Assembly: GCF_023721815.1 (NCBI RefSeq)
Contig: NZ_JAMDLI010000005.1
Location: 47,194 to 111,193, forward strand
Length of the DNA: 64,000 nt
Source: Pleomorphomonas sp. JP5
Lineage (GTDB): Bacteria > Pseudomonadota > Alphaproteobacteria > Rhizobiales > Pleomorphomonadaceae
Direction: 5' to 3'
Position numbers and translations under genes: made by a program. The notes beneath the pieces were generated by a model. That model made no database searches, had not been told where the DNA came from, and saw only the letters and a list, made by a program, of their open reading frames with translations. Shown piece by piece: positions 35,929 through 43,862 of the stretch; the first letter of the stretch is position 1; each line of letters starts with the position of its first letter.

Positions 35929-37315
35929 CTTCGCCCCCGTCAACGGCGTCGATAACGAAGTCATCATCGTCTTCATCTGGTTCGTCCGGCTCTTCGGCCT
36001 CGTCCTGAAACTGGAGGTCGCCCACGATGTGACGCTCGGCGGTAAGCTGGAGGAGCCGGCCAGAGAGCACGAGACGCTGAGAGCCATCAAGGACGATGTT
36101 GTGCTCTGTCTGACCCTCCGCCAGCCAGACCGCAAAAGCCTCCTGAAGCTGACGCCAGTGTTGGTTCCACCAGTTTTTGCAAAACCGGCGACGGATCGGC
36201 GAGGTGCGCTTGGGGTCGGTGATGGCCGTCTGACCATCATCTGAGAAGGCCACGTAAGGCTTGAAGCGAACGAAGGCTGGCGGCCCGAGGACAACGCTAA
36301 CCTTCATAGCGAGATGCCAATAGACCTTATTGCGTCGGCTACGGCCGACTACGTTTTTATTGGTCCGCCGTCCAGAGGCCGCCATATATGGCACTTTGTT
36401 GTTCGGCACCAAGCCGTCGGGGAAATAGAAAGCATTGGCCCCGCGCTGCTGGAGCACCTTCAAGCCGCGTTGCGCCAAATGCCGTTCGATATGCTGCCGC
36501 AGAAGTGCAGTGGCGATGTTCGAAGCATCCGCGCGACCAGGCGTCGTCACGTCAGCGACTTGTCCCGACAAGAATGATTCCAATGACGTCTGTACGCGAA
36601 GTTCGGCTACCATCGGCGGCGGCAACGCGGCATTGATTTCGTCTAGTCCCGCAAACGTGATAAGTAGCTGGTAGAACGGTGCGAATGGGATGCCGCTCTC
36701 GCGTAGCGCCAGATCTATCGCCGCTGCGTTAGCGTTGTGTCTCAGATAACGAACTTGAGCCGGCAAGGCGTTGATAGGCGACAGGCTGGCAAGAACAGGC
36801 TCGGCTTCGTTAGTGACCAAGGCCGCTGTCTTCACAGCATCCTGACGCCAACGTTCAAACTCGGCAGTCTGATCATGATCCGTTCTGGGTACGTTGGCGG
36901 TTTCCAACGTGTCCAGCAACTCGATCAAGCGCCTTCCCCACCCGTTGCTGAAGTCCAGCGCATTGAGCTGATGGACTAGAATTGGAAAGTCGCTAAAGGC
37001 GACATCATCGAGGCGTACCGGAATAATAAACGCAGGATCTTTGAGCGCCTTCTTCACCGCGTCGGCCACCGAAAGCTCATTACGCACCCCCTGGCGTTTG
37101 GGGTCGACGCTGACCTTCGAAGCCACATAGATTACCTTGCAGGCGTGCTCGCGTAGCGCATCCTCGATAGTATTCCAGAAGGGAGTTCCGCCCTTCAGAC
37201 CGAACATATCGGCCCAAATCTTATAGCCGTGGCCCGTTAAGCGCGCGCCCAGCCAACGGACAAAGTCGTTATCTTCCGGTGTTGCATGGCAGATGAAGAT
37301 AGTGTCGCGGACCAT
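35921..37315 (-). CDS. TIR-APAZ effector of a SPARTA system
   Basis: 464 residues. The N-terminal TIR domain (about 1-150) begins DTIFICHATPEDNDFVRWLG, with WADMFGLKGG and the probable catalytic Glu80 in GVRNELSVADAV. The C-terminal APAZ region (about 170-464) is a pAgo-binding module resembling the N-terminal region of long pAgo, ending in an acidic tail. In SPARTA systems guide-directed target recognition oligomerises the complex and TIR degrades NAD(P)+, killing the infected or plasmid-carrying cell. It lies upstream of and overlaps the pAgo gene. Low GC like its partner. Confidence 0.87.
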   Translation of the reverse strand: MVRDTIFICHATPEDNDFVRWLGARLTGHGYKIWADMFGLKGGTPFWNTIEDALREHACKVIYVASKVSVDPKRQGVRNELSVADAVKKALKDPAFIIPVRLDDVAFSDFPILVHQLNALDFSNGWGRRLIELLDTLETANVPRTDHDQTAEFERWRQDAVKTAALVTNEAEPVLASLSPINALPAQVRYLRHNANAAAIDLALRESGIPFAPFYQLLITFAGLDEINAALPPPMVAELRVQTSLESFLSGQVADVTTPGRADASNIATALLRQHIERHLAQRGLKVLQQRGANAFYFPDGLVPNNKVPYMAASGRRTNKNVVGRSRRNKVYWHLAMKVSVVLGPPAFVRFKPYVAFSDDGQTAITDPKRTSPIRRRFCKNWWNQHWRQLQEAFAVWLAEGQTEHNIVLDGSQRLVLSGRLLQLTAERHIVGDLQFQDEAEEPDEPDEDDDDFVIDAVDGGEDD

Positions 37316-37401
37316 CTAGCGAATCACTTTGCACAGGGACTAGACGAACTTTAGCCTAACCGCGCCTGTCTGGGGCACGCAAAAGTCGTGAAGAATGCCG
37401 A

Positions 37402-37704
37402 GTGTTTGCTGCTCGATTGTGTTTCCAACTGGATTGGCTGATCGTTACTTCCATTCGCGAGATCGATGCCGAGGATTTTGAGGTCACGATCGAGGCTCTG
37501 GATCGGGGGCAGCGCGCCCGGCTGATCCGCAAGACGCGGACAGGGCTTGGTCTCACGCAGGCGGAGTTTGCCAGCCGGTTCCGGGTTCCTGTCGGTACCT
37601 TGCGCGACTGGGAGCAGGCGCGGGCGACCGCGCCGGATTTCGCCGTCGCCTATGTGCGGGTGATTGGCCTGCATCCGGATATGGTGGCGAAGGCGGTGGC
37701 GTAG
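37402..37704 (+). CDS. HTH (Xre-like) DNA-binding protein, possible antitoxin
   Basis: About 100 residues. The HTH is KTRTGLGLTQAEFASRFRVP then VGTLRDWEQARA, typical of Xre/NadS-type antitoxins and regulators; it ends VIGLHPDMVAKAVA. GTG 37402 is the assumed start; a later start is possible. Divergent from the SPARTA operon, 86 bp away, so it might regulate it, but it could be an ordinary orphan antitoxin; no toxin is adjacent. The 3' end is duplicated at 39205-39309. Confidence 0.7.
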   Translation: MFAARLCFQLDWLIVTSIREIDAEDFEVTIEALDRGQRARLIRKTRTGLGLTQAEFASRFRVPVGTLRDWEQARATAPDFAVAYVRVIGLHPDMVAKAVA

Positions 37705-37721
37705 GGTTGTGAAAGTTGGCG

Positions 37722-37772
37722 CGCTCTATATCGGCCGATTGCCCCATTCTGCCTGATGTCCGCCTTGAACTC
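37722..37772 (+). repeat. Truncated GATATC-type repeat overlapping a gene end
   Basis: Only the left half remains (TATATCGGCCGATTGCCC, CTGCCTGATGTCCGCC and TTGAACTC). It stops inside the nested-palindrome region, exactly at the end of the downstream methyltransferase gene. Confidence 0.7.
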
Positions 37773-38460
37773 ACCAGATGAACGGGATCAGCATTTTGGT
37801 TCGGGCCGCATAGGCTTCGTACTGCTGGCCGTAGCGGCTGGCGAGATGGCGGTCGAGGGCCGGGGCGTTGAAGAGGCCGAAGAAGAGGAGGACGCAGATC
37901 GGGATGATGGCCGCCCAGATCGTGTGAGCGAGGATGGCGTAGGCGCCGACCCACAGGATGTCGCCAAAGAAGTTGATATGCCGCGACAGGGAGAACAGGC
38001 CTTGCGTGTAGAGCCTGCCCTTGTTGTTCGGATCTCGCTTGAACCGGTGGCGCGCCAGTTCCGATCCGGTGTTGAGATAGCAACCCAGGAGGAACAGGGC
38101 GATTGCCAGATCGTCCCAAGCACTCATCGGGGCGCTCTCGGGCAAGGCGAGGACCGCGAAGCCGACGTAGTAGAGCGCGAAGGCGATCGGGATCGTGAAG
38201 GCCTCGGACCAGGCCATGTCGCGCTTCATCAGATAGAACAGCGTGACCATCATGCGCATCATGGTCACGACCGAAAAGGCAAAGATGCAGTAGGCGCGCA
38301 CCGGTACCGTTGGCGGAAGTGTCCAGCCAAACAGGCTTGCCGTGGCCGTCCTGCCCGCCCCAAACAGGATCCAGGCGGACAAGGCGAGGATCAGCAGCTC
38401 GATCGTCAGCAGGACGAGTTTCTGGGCAAGCGCCGGGGCCTTGCGCGCATACATATCCAT
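37771..38460 (-). CDS. Isoprenylcysteine methyltransferase-like membrane protein
   Basis: 229-residue integral membrane protein, about five or six segments. The end shows the pattern of the ICMT/phosphatidylethanolamine methyltransferase group: SELARHRFKRDPNNKGRLYT, SLSRHINFFGDILWVGAY and a C-terminal RYGQQYEAYAARTKMLIP. These methylate a thiol or lipid using SAM. It begins 3 bp after the TetR gene stop, so it is probably co-transcribed and under that regulator. Start at 38460. Confidence 0.8.
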   Translation of the reverse strand: MDMYARKAPALAQKLVLLTIELLILALSAWILFGAGRTATASLFGWTLPPTVPVRAYCIFAFSVVTMMRMMVTLFYLMKRDMAWSEAFTIPIAFALYYVGFAVLALPESAPMSAWDDLAIALFLLGCYLNTGSELARHRFKRDPNNKGRLYTQGLFSLSRHINFFGDILWVGAYAILAHTIWAAIIPICVLLFFGLFNAPALDRHLASRYGQQYEAYAARTKMLIPFIW

Positions 38461-38462
38461 TG

Positions 38463-39116
38463 TCAGCCGAACTTCTCTGTTTGCCGCACCGTCTGATCCT
38501 GTCCGAGAAGGTTTCGGAACAGGCCGACATGCACCTCGGGCAGCGCCTGGCGTTCGGCCTCCGACAGGTCCGCCCAGTTTGCCACGACCCAGCGATCGAG
38601 GGTTTCGAACAGTCCTACGGCGATTTCGATCAGCATGGAGATCGGCAAGTCGTCGCGCACCACGCCGACGGCCTGACCGCGCTCTATGAGGGCCTTGGTC
38701 CATCGCCGGATGACTTCGAAAAGCCTGCCCGTTGGCCCGCCGCGTTTCGGATCGCCGCGCAACTGATAGAACAGCCCGCCAAAACGGACGAGCCAGTCAT
38801 TGTCGCCAACCACGGCGACCGCCTTCTTGTAGTGCAGGGTGATGTCGCTCCAGTAGGTTTCCGCCGTCAGTCGTTCGGTTTCGAAGGCGCCGATCTGCCC
38901 GAAAAGCACCGATAGCGCCCGTTCGATCAGCGTTACGAACAGATCGGCCTTGTCGTCGAAGTAATAGTAGAGAGAGCTCTTGCTCATTCCCGACTTCTCA
39001 AGGATGCGGTTGAGCGAAGCCGCGTCGAAGCCCTTGGCCGCGAACTCTTCCGCCGCCGCCTCGAACAGTGCTTTCTGGCGTTCCGCGCTGAGATTATCGA
39101 AGCGATTTCTGCTCAT
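38463..39116 (-). CDS. TetR/AcrR family regulator
   Basis: 217-residue repressor. N-terminal HTH: QKALFEAAAEEFAAKGFDAA plus SLNRILEKSGMSKSSLYYYF. The C-terminal ligand domain is of undefined specificity. The gene is first in an operon with the methyltransferase. A palindrome TGTAC-N5-GTACA upstream (39159-39173) is the likely operator. Confidence 0.87.
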   Translation of the reverse strand: MSRNRFDNLSAERQKALFEAAAEEFAAKGFDAASLNRILEKSGMSKSSLYYYFDDKADLFVTLIERALSVLFGQIGAFETERLTAETYWSDITLHYKKAVAVVGDNDWLVRFGGLFYQLRGDPKRGGPTGRLFEVIRRWTKALIERGQAVGVVRDDLPISMLIEIAVGLFETLDRWVVANWADLSEAERQALPEVHVGLFRNLLGQDQTVRQTEKFG

Positions 39117-39158
39117 GATCCGGTTTCACACCTGAGTTGCCCAACGCCTAACATATTG

Positions 39159-39173
39159 TGTACCGGTAGTACA
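39159..39173. promoter_or_regulatory. Probable TetR operator
   Basis: TGTAC-CGGTA-GTACA, perfect 5-bp arms, 43 bp upstream of the TetR start, with another half site GGTACAGAC at 39181-39189. Function inferred from position. Confidence 0.45.
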
Positions 39174-39204
39174 GACCTTGGGTACAGACTCATGGTTCAG
39201 AAGT

Positions 39205-39309
39205 TTGGTCCCTTGCGGAAGGGGCGTCGTCGTGTCCGATGTGAATGCCGTTGCCTATGTGCGGGGGATTGGCCTGCATCCGGAGAAAGTGGCGAAGGCG
39301 GTGGCCTAG
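39205..39309 (+). pseudogene. Fragment of the HTH gene 3' end
   Basis: From 39247 the DNA reads VAYVRGIGLHPEKVAKAVA and stop, matching the tail of the HTH gene at 37642-37704 at almost every codon. Similarity extends upstream in degraded form (PLR ... like TLRDWEQ). It lacks the N-terminal half. It is followed by the same repeat type as the intact copy. Confidence 0.6.
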
Positions 39310-39540
39310 GGGCGCTCTATATCGGCCGATCGCCTCTTTCTGCCTGAGGTCCTCGCCTGCGCAAGGATGACAATTTATATATAGGAAACAATCGGATAGA
39401 GGTTCGATCGCCCTTGAAAGGGCGTTGTGGTCCGCATGAGGCAGGGAAGCCGCAAGAGAGCTTTGTAAGCGGCTTATCCCACTGTTCTCTCTATATAAAT
39501 TGTCATCCTCGCTTTCGCGAGGATGACAGGAGTTGGATAT
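39308..39540. repeat. GATATC-type repeat pair, right copy fused
   Basis: F copy about 39310-39395 and a compressed R region about 39490-39530 in which TTGTCATCCTCGCTTTCGCG runs straight into GAGGATGACA, so two hairpin halves are fused. This copy lost its GATATC end. Confidence 0.75.
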
Positions 39541-39594
39541 ATAACAATAACTTAGCCGCTCATTGGGGCAGGAATAGTTTGCGTCCGCTTCCGC

Positions 39595-39733
39595 TCACTG
39601 AAGCTGTGCCGCGTCTGCCGCCGCTTCCAGCAGCAAGGCGGCTGTCTCGTTTGGGGCGGCCAGCATGAGGGCGTGGCCGGCTGGGATTTCGCGGTAGGTC
39701 CATTCGCCGCCCTCTTTGGCGGGAACTCGCCGA
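39595..39733 (-). pseudogene. Truncated C-terminal copy of the alpha/beta hydrolase
   Basis: About 110 bases nearly match the 3' end of the hydrolase gene at 40911-41030, ending in LLEAAADAAQLQ and stop instead of LLMEAAANAP and stop. It covers only the last 40 residues and has no start. It lies at the far edge of the AT-rich insert that carries the secreted protein gene. Confidence 0.65.
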
Positions 39734-40087
39734 ACGTTGTGACTAGAACGCTTTTATGGCTGCAACGGGATGTCTCGAAGGGCCGCTTCTCGTTTGATTT
39801 CTCTGAGATCCTGCCAATAATCAGAATGTGTGAGATCGACCAAGTCTGCGTGTTTGGCTCCTCTTTCTCTTCCTTTTAGCCGCAATGTCCTGGAAAATCC
39901 GAAGTTTCTGTCGGCTATTTATCCGCTTTAGAGACCATCTGAGAATGATCGTAGTTAGCAAAATATCGTTGTAGTCGACATGCGTTTAGAATATTTATGC
40001 AATTTAAGACAATAATTCCATTTATATTGCTAAGCTATATAAATTAGAATCTATATAACTAACTATTTTCTTGATATTATTGTTTAT
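39734..40087. other. AT-rich gap
   Basis: About 350 bases, increasingly AT-rich (TTTATATTGCTAAGC, AAATTAGAATC) and unlike any flanking DNA. No gene with a start and ribosome binding site can be supported. It belongs to the imported block together with the gene that follows. Confidence 0.5.
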
Positions 40088-40807
40088 TTATCTCAGGATA
40101 GATTGGTAGTCATCGACTGTTACTTGAATTGGGGCGCCTGCAAGTCCTGTTTTTACTAAGCTTGATGTTTGAGACTCGATTAGCCAGTCGTTGCCATAGC
40201 GGAGTAGCGTGAATCCTATTGCATATCTTAGTCCATCGAATGAAAATAAAGCTACTCGTTCTGTTCTCTCAGATGCTCCATAAATTAGGGCAACTTTCGA
40301 GAAATTACTCTCTTTATTTTTGCTTTCTAGCTGCGATGGGTGAGGGATTCCAATTTCTATAAGGGAAATTTCTGAAAGTCGTTTCGTCTGTATATCTTTA
40401 AAAAATCGCTCAATATCTTTTTTGTCTTGAGTTACGAATGTGATTCCATCCTTAACTTCGTTATTTGACATTAGTCCGTATATTAAAAACTTAATGTGCG
40501 CAGCAAACCTAGATGTGAAATCTATTTTGTTTAGATCGACAAGTAGGGGAGTGCTTGACGGCATCGGTAGCATTGGCTGTATCGATTGCAGACGCTCCGC
40601 CTGGGAGATAAAGTCATAATTCTCGCTCATCTTGTCGACGGCAGTTGTTGAAATAACTGCTTGGAAATCTTGCTTGGCCACCGCTTCCATATAGGCGCTA
40701 ATTGCGTCTTCCGGTGTTTTGTAGTGCGGTTCCTGAGCAAATGCGCGACCCGACATGAACAAAATAGCCACTATTAAAACTTGAAAACCTACCCCATGTA
40801 ATCTCAT
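40088..40807 (-). CDS. Secreted protein, low-GC copy of a two-member family
   Basis: 239 residues with an N-terminal signal sequence (MRLHGVGFQVLIVAILFMSG then RAFA). The mature part has HYKTPEDAISAYMEAVAKQD, then TTAVDKM and YDFISQA, matching the protein at 54947-55693 block by block. Codon use is strongly AT-rich compared with that paralog and all neighbours. The ATG at 40807 follows GGAG; an in-frame ATG at 40825 exists. No known family; the EAI-x-AFMEAV core resembles SnoaL/NTF2-like or hypothetical secreted scaffold domains, but I cannot assign it. Confidence 0.65.
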   Translation of the reverse strand: MRLHGVGFQVLIVAILFMSGRAFAQEPHYKTPEDAISAYMEAVAKQDFQAVISTTAVDKMSENYDFISQAERLQSIQPMLPMPSSTPLLVDLNKIDFTSRFAAHIKFLIYGLMSNNEVKDGITFVTQDKKDIERFFKDIQTKRLSEISLIEIGIPHPSQLESKNKESNFSKVALIYGASERTERVALFSFDGLRYAIGFTLLRYGNDWLIESQTSSLVKTGLAGAPIQVTVDDYQSILR

Positions 40808-40910
40808 GATGATCTCCATAATCAAATTTAATGACCATTAACACCGTGTATGTGTTGGCGTCTACCTACGTTCTATGAAGAGTTTACTATCGCCTCCCTC
40901 CGCCGGACCT

Positions 40911-41636
40911 CTATGGCGCGTTTGCGGCGGCCTCCATCAGCAAGGCGGCTGTCTCGTTTGGGGCGGCCAGCATGAGGGCGTGGCCGGCCTGGATTTCGCG
41001 GTAGGTCCATTCGCCGCCCTCTTTGGCGGCTTCGCCGTGGCGGGGGTAGCCCATCACGTCGGTGGGTGGGTTGGTGGCGAGGATGTAAGTTTTGGGGAGG
41101 CCGGCCGTGCCGCCGTTTTGAAGGCGGACCGGTTGGAGCCAGGTCGCCAGCGGGTGCGGAACGAGGCGTGGGGTGATGCTGGCGATCGCGTCGGCGTCGG
41201 TGATGCCCACCAGTTGCAGCGGGGGCGGGGCAAGCCATAGGCCGTCGGCGGAGAGGCTGCGGTAGAAGGCGCGGCGGGCTTCTGCCTCGGCTGCGGAAAG
41301 GTCGGGTATGTGAGACGCGAAGTCGTCGCCGTCCCCCGGCACGGCTGCATCGAGATAGACCAGCCGCGCGATGCGGCTCCGCACCCTGTCCGCGACGCCG
41401 GTGATCACCATGCCGCCGTAGGAATGGCCGACGAGAACAATTCCGTGGAGGTCGCGCGAGACGATCAGCTCGGTGACCTCGGCGATGTGCTGGTCCAGCG
41501 AAGCCGTGAGGGAAAGGTTCAGCGAGGGGGACAGGACGTCATGCCCGTGCGCCTCGAGAATGGCCCGCACATCCTGCCAGCACCATCCTCCGAGGTTGGC
41601 GCCATGAACGAGTATGAAGGTCGATGTCTGGGTCAT
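40911..41636 (-). CDS. Alpha/beta fold hydrolase
   Basis: 241-residue hydrolase of the AB_hydrolase/esterase (EST-like, salicylate-ester hydrolase) type. Oxyanion motif FILVHGANLGGWCW, nucleophile elbow VGHSYGGM, and a catalytic His in QAGHALML near the end. It resembles plant-type MES/HNL-like esterases. ATG 41636 starts right before the first strand; the ATG at 41651 is an alternative. A fragment of its 3' end occurs at 39595-39733. Confidence 0.83.
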   Translation of the reverse strand: MTQTSTFILVHGANLGGWCWQDVRAILEAHGHDVLSPSLNLSLTASLDQHIAEVTELIVSRDLHGIVLVGHSYGGMVITGVADRVRSRIARLVYLDAAVPGDGDDFASHIPDLSAAEAEARRAFYRSLSADGLWLAPPPLQLVGITDADAIASITPRLVPHPLATWLQPVRLQNGGTAGLPKTYILATNPPTDVMGYPRHGEAAKEGGEWTYREIQAGHALMLAAPNETAALLMEAAANAP

Positions 41637-41699
41637 GGGGAACAGAAGCATCGGAGAGGCGGAGGGTCAATGGTGGGCGGTGCGCGCGGCTTGAGAGGG

Positions 41700-41785
41700 A
41701 GCGGGTGTCCTATATCGGCCGATTGCTCCATCCTGCCTGAGGTCCTGGCCTTCGCCAGGATGACAGTATTATATATATCAATAAG
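41700..41785 (+). repeat. Single GATATC-type palindromic repeat
   Basis: F copy with arm CCTGGCCTTCGCCAGG and ATTATATATATCAATAAG tail. No R partner is beside it. Confidence 0.8.
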
Positions 41786-41953
41786 TTACCGGCGCGCAGT
41801 GTTGCTGGCGAACCGCTTTCGGCAGGGCTGTCGGATATTGGAGGCTGGTGGTCGGCGCGAGGATGGCGGGAGTGCGATGTATAACGGTGACATGGCCGCT
41901 CGCGAGGGCCTGCGTCTCGCGTTGGCGGCGATGACAGGCGAGGACGTATCCGG

Positions 41954-42331
41954 ATGGACGAGGCATTTCATGGGGTCGTGACCGACGGCGACGAAGCCTT
42001 CTGGGCGGCGCTGGAGCGGTTGGTGGGGGAGAGCGAGGTGGTGATCGATCGTCCCCGGGGATCGGCCCATCCGCGATATCCCAACATCATCTATGGGGCG
42101 GACTACGGCTATCTCAGGAACACGGCGTCGATGGATGGCGGTGGCATCGACGTCTGGCGGGGCAGTGGAGAGGGCAAGCGCATATCCGGCGTGATCGTGA
42201 CGGTGGATCTTGTGAAGCGGGATTCGGAGATCAAGATCCTGATCGATTGCACCGAGGAGGAGATCGCGGAGATCGTGCGCTTTCACAACGGCAGCGAGTA
42301 TATGAAGGGGCTGCTGGTTCGGAGGCGTTGA
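41954..42331 (+). CDS. Inorganic pyrophosphatase-like protein
   Basis: 125 residues, shorter than standard PpaA (about 175). Core EVVIDRPRGSAHPRYPNIIY then GADYGYLRNTASMDGGGIDV is the family I pyrophosphatase layout, and the DG...DV acidic residues are preserved. It corresponds to the short 'inorganic pyrophosphatase' variant found in Firmicutes, where the role is unproven. Expected chemistry: Mg-dependent hydrolysis of pyrophosphate; activity is inferred. It has no ribosome binding site that stands out. Confidence 0.7.
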   Translation: MDEAFHGVVTDGDEAFWAALERLVGESEVVIDRPRGSAHPRYPNIIYGADYGYLRNTASMDGGGIDVWRGSGEGKRISGVIVTVDLVKRDSEIKILIDCTEEEIAEIVRFHNGSEYMKGLLVRRR

Positions 42332-42605
42332 GGGGAGCGCGATATTGGCCGATTGCTCCATTCTGCCTGAGGTCCTCGCCTGCGCAAGGATGACAATTTA
42401 TATAGAGGGAACAGTGGGATAAGCCGCCCGCGAAGTCCCACTGCGTCCTCACAGCCACCCGCGCGTAACACAACGCCCGCAAGTACGCGCAACCGCTATC
42501 CGATTGTATCATTTATATAAATTGTCATCCTTGCGCAGGCCTCTTGAATTCGCGCGCGAATTCAAGGTGGACCTCAGGCAGGATGAGGCTCGACGCGGAT
42601 ATAGG
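42332..42605. repeat. GATATC-type repeat pair with nested palindrome
   Basis: F copy about 42335-42420 and R copy about 42500-42605; the R copy contains the perfect 24-nt palindrome at 42543-42566, placed between a shortened hairpin arm and GGTGGACCTCAGG. Confidence 0.83.
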
Positions 42606-43358
42606 TCTCCGGCGACGTGGGCTGATGCGGCCCTCGGGGCTTTCTCGTCCCTGTCTGTGCCTCCTCGCTAACCTCTCCTTAACGCATTCTCATTTTGCGA
42701 AATCGCGAACCGCTGAAAAACCGTTTTTGATCAGTCGGTTGCTTGTTCTCGCTTCTCAATTTGCGAAATCGGGCGGGTGATGAGCCGGCTTGGGTGGGCG
42801 GAGCGAGGCGGGTGGGGGTGGTTGAAGAGGGCGGATCGGGCGCGCTTGGCGTAGCGGGAGACTACTTATCGGGCGGGGCGCTGTGATGGGCAGGGCGCGG
42901 CTCTTGCCGGGCGGTCGATGCTTTCGGCTGTCGGCAGGCGAGAGGGTGGTTCCATAAAAGATATCAGGGATTTAGGCGGTTCGGACGGGCGGTTTGGTGC
43001 GGGGCTGGCTGGGATTTGGCGCGCCGATTGGGCGGCATTCCGCCGTTCGGGACGCCTCCGGCGCGGCATAGCCATTTGGCGTGAGAGCGCCGCGCCGGCC
43101 AATTCTGGCACAGGCCGTGCAATTCAGTGTTTGCCGGCAAAGACGCCGGTCCGACGAGTAGACGTCGAGGAACGGTAGGGGCTGGAGTTCAAGGGGCAAG
43201 TCATCTGGTCGGTCAGGCCAGATGATCTAGAGGGCGGTTCGGGGGAATACGCCAATCATAGGCCTTGTGCCGATGAATTTTCTTGCGTGGCCGGTGTCGA
43301 TCGGCTGCGAGGCCGGAGGTTTGCGCTTTTTCGGCCGGGTTCAAGTGGAGAGAAGAGC
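42606..43358. other. Long intergenic region before the cysteine cluster
   Basis: About 750 bases. Two near-identical boxes TTCTCATTTTGCGAAATCG (42688-42706) and TTCTCAATTTGCGAAATCG (42753-42771) stand 65 bp apart. A palindrome is at 43201-43225. A weak open frame 42918-43178 has no known sequence and I do not call it. Confidence 0.5.
43201..43225. promoter_or_regulatory. Candidate operator of the cysteine cluster
   Basis: TCATCTGG-N9-CCAGATGA, perfect 8-bp arms, about 135 bp upstream of the first gene of the cluster. It resembles a GntR-type site in shape. No regulator gene is adjacent. Confidence 0.4.
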
Positions 43359-43862
43359 ATGTGTGCGTTCAATCAACCGAAGAATACTGACGATGCCACC
43401 ATCAACAAGGTGCGCGGGGCCATTCTGCATCGCGGCTTGTGGATGGGGCTGATCCTGATGGAGGCCAAGAAGCGCGGCCTCGACTGGGAGAGCATCGGCC
43501 ATCAGGCGATCTTCGACACCGGCTGCCTGCACGGCGACGGCATCAAGGAGCGGATGGACACCGAGGGCAGCATGGTTTCCTTCGGCGAGACCTTCTTCAC
43601 CGAGGACGTGCGCAAGATCTTCGAGATCGAGGTGAAGAAGCTCGACGAGAGCGAGCTGGTGCTCGAATACGGCTACTGCCCGCTGGTGGCCGCCTGGAAG
43701 CAGATCGGCGTCGACAGCGAGGTGATGGCCAAGCTCTGCGACATCGCCATGTCCGGCGACCGGGGCATCGCTAGCCGCTTCGGCGAGTTCGAGTTCGAAC
43801 TGGGCAAGACCATCGCCGAGGGGCACCCGGTGTGCGAAGTCAAGTTCTCGCGGCGGGCATGA
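43359..43862 (+). CDS. L-2-amino-thiazoline-4-carboxylate (ATC) hydrolase-like
   Basis: 167-residue protein of the ATC hydrolase family (PF14196). Telling segments are AILHRGLWMGLILMEAKKRG, YCPLVAAWKQIG with a conserved Cys, and SGDRGIASRFGEFEFELGKT. Family enzymes open the thiazoline ring of ATC to N-carbamoyl-L-cysteine; some members act on other small rings. GGAGAG lies before ATG 43359. It overlaps the cysteine desulfidase by 4 bp (ATGA), so the two should be co-translated, which supports a role in supplying cysteine or a related thiol. The carbamoyl-cysteine amidohydrolase and a racemase are not in the window. Confidence 0.78.
   Translation: MCAFNQPKNTDDATINKVRGAILHRGLWMGLILMEAKKRGLDWESIGHQAIFDTGCLHGDGIKERMDTEGSMVSFGETFFTEDVRKIFEIEVKKLDESELVLEYGYCPLVAAWKQIGVDSEVMAKLCDIAMSGDRGIASRFGEFEFELGKTIAEGHPVCEVKFSRRA

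Noticed and set aside
35929..36294. Longer N-terminus for the pAgo gene
   Set aside because: These codons overlap the TIR-APAZ gene in another frame and read as low-complexity Ser/Arg shadow. The ATG at 35928 gives the normal protein length and coupled start.
39673..39879. Open frame covering the hydrolase remnant on the plus strand
   Set aside because: It is the antisense of the truncated hydrolase fragment followed by AT-rich noncoding DNA.
42918..43178. Possible 86-residue protein before the cysteine cluster
   Set aside because: Weak start, Arg/Gly-rich composition and no similarity; left as noncoding.
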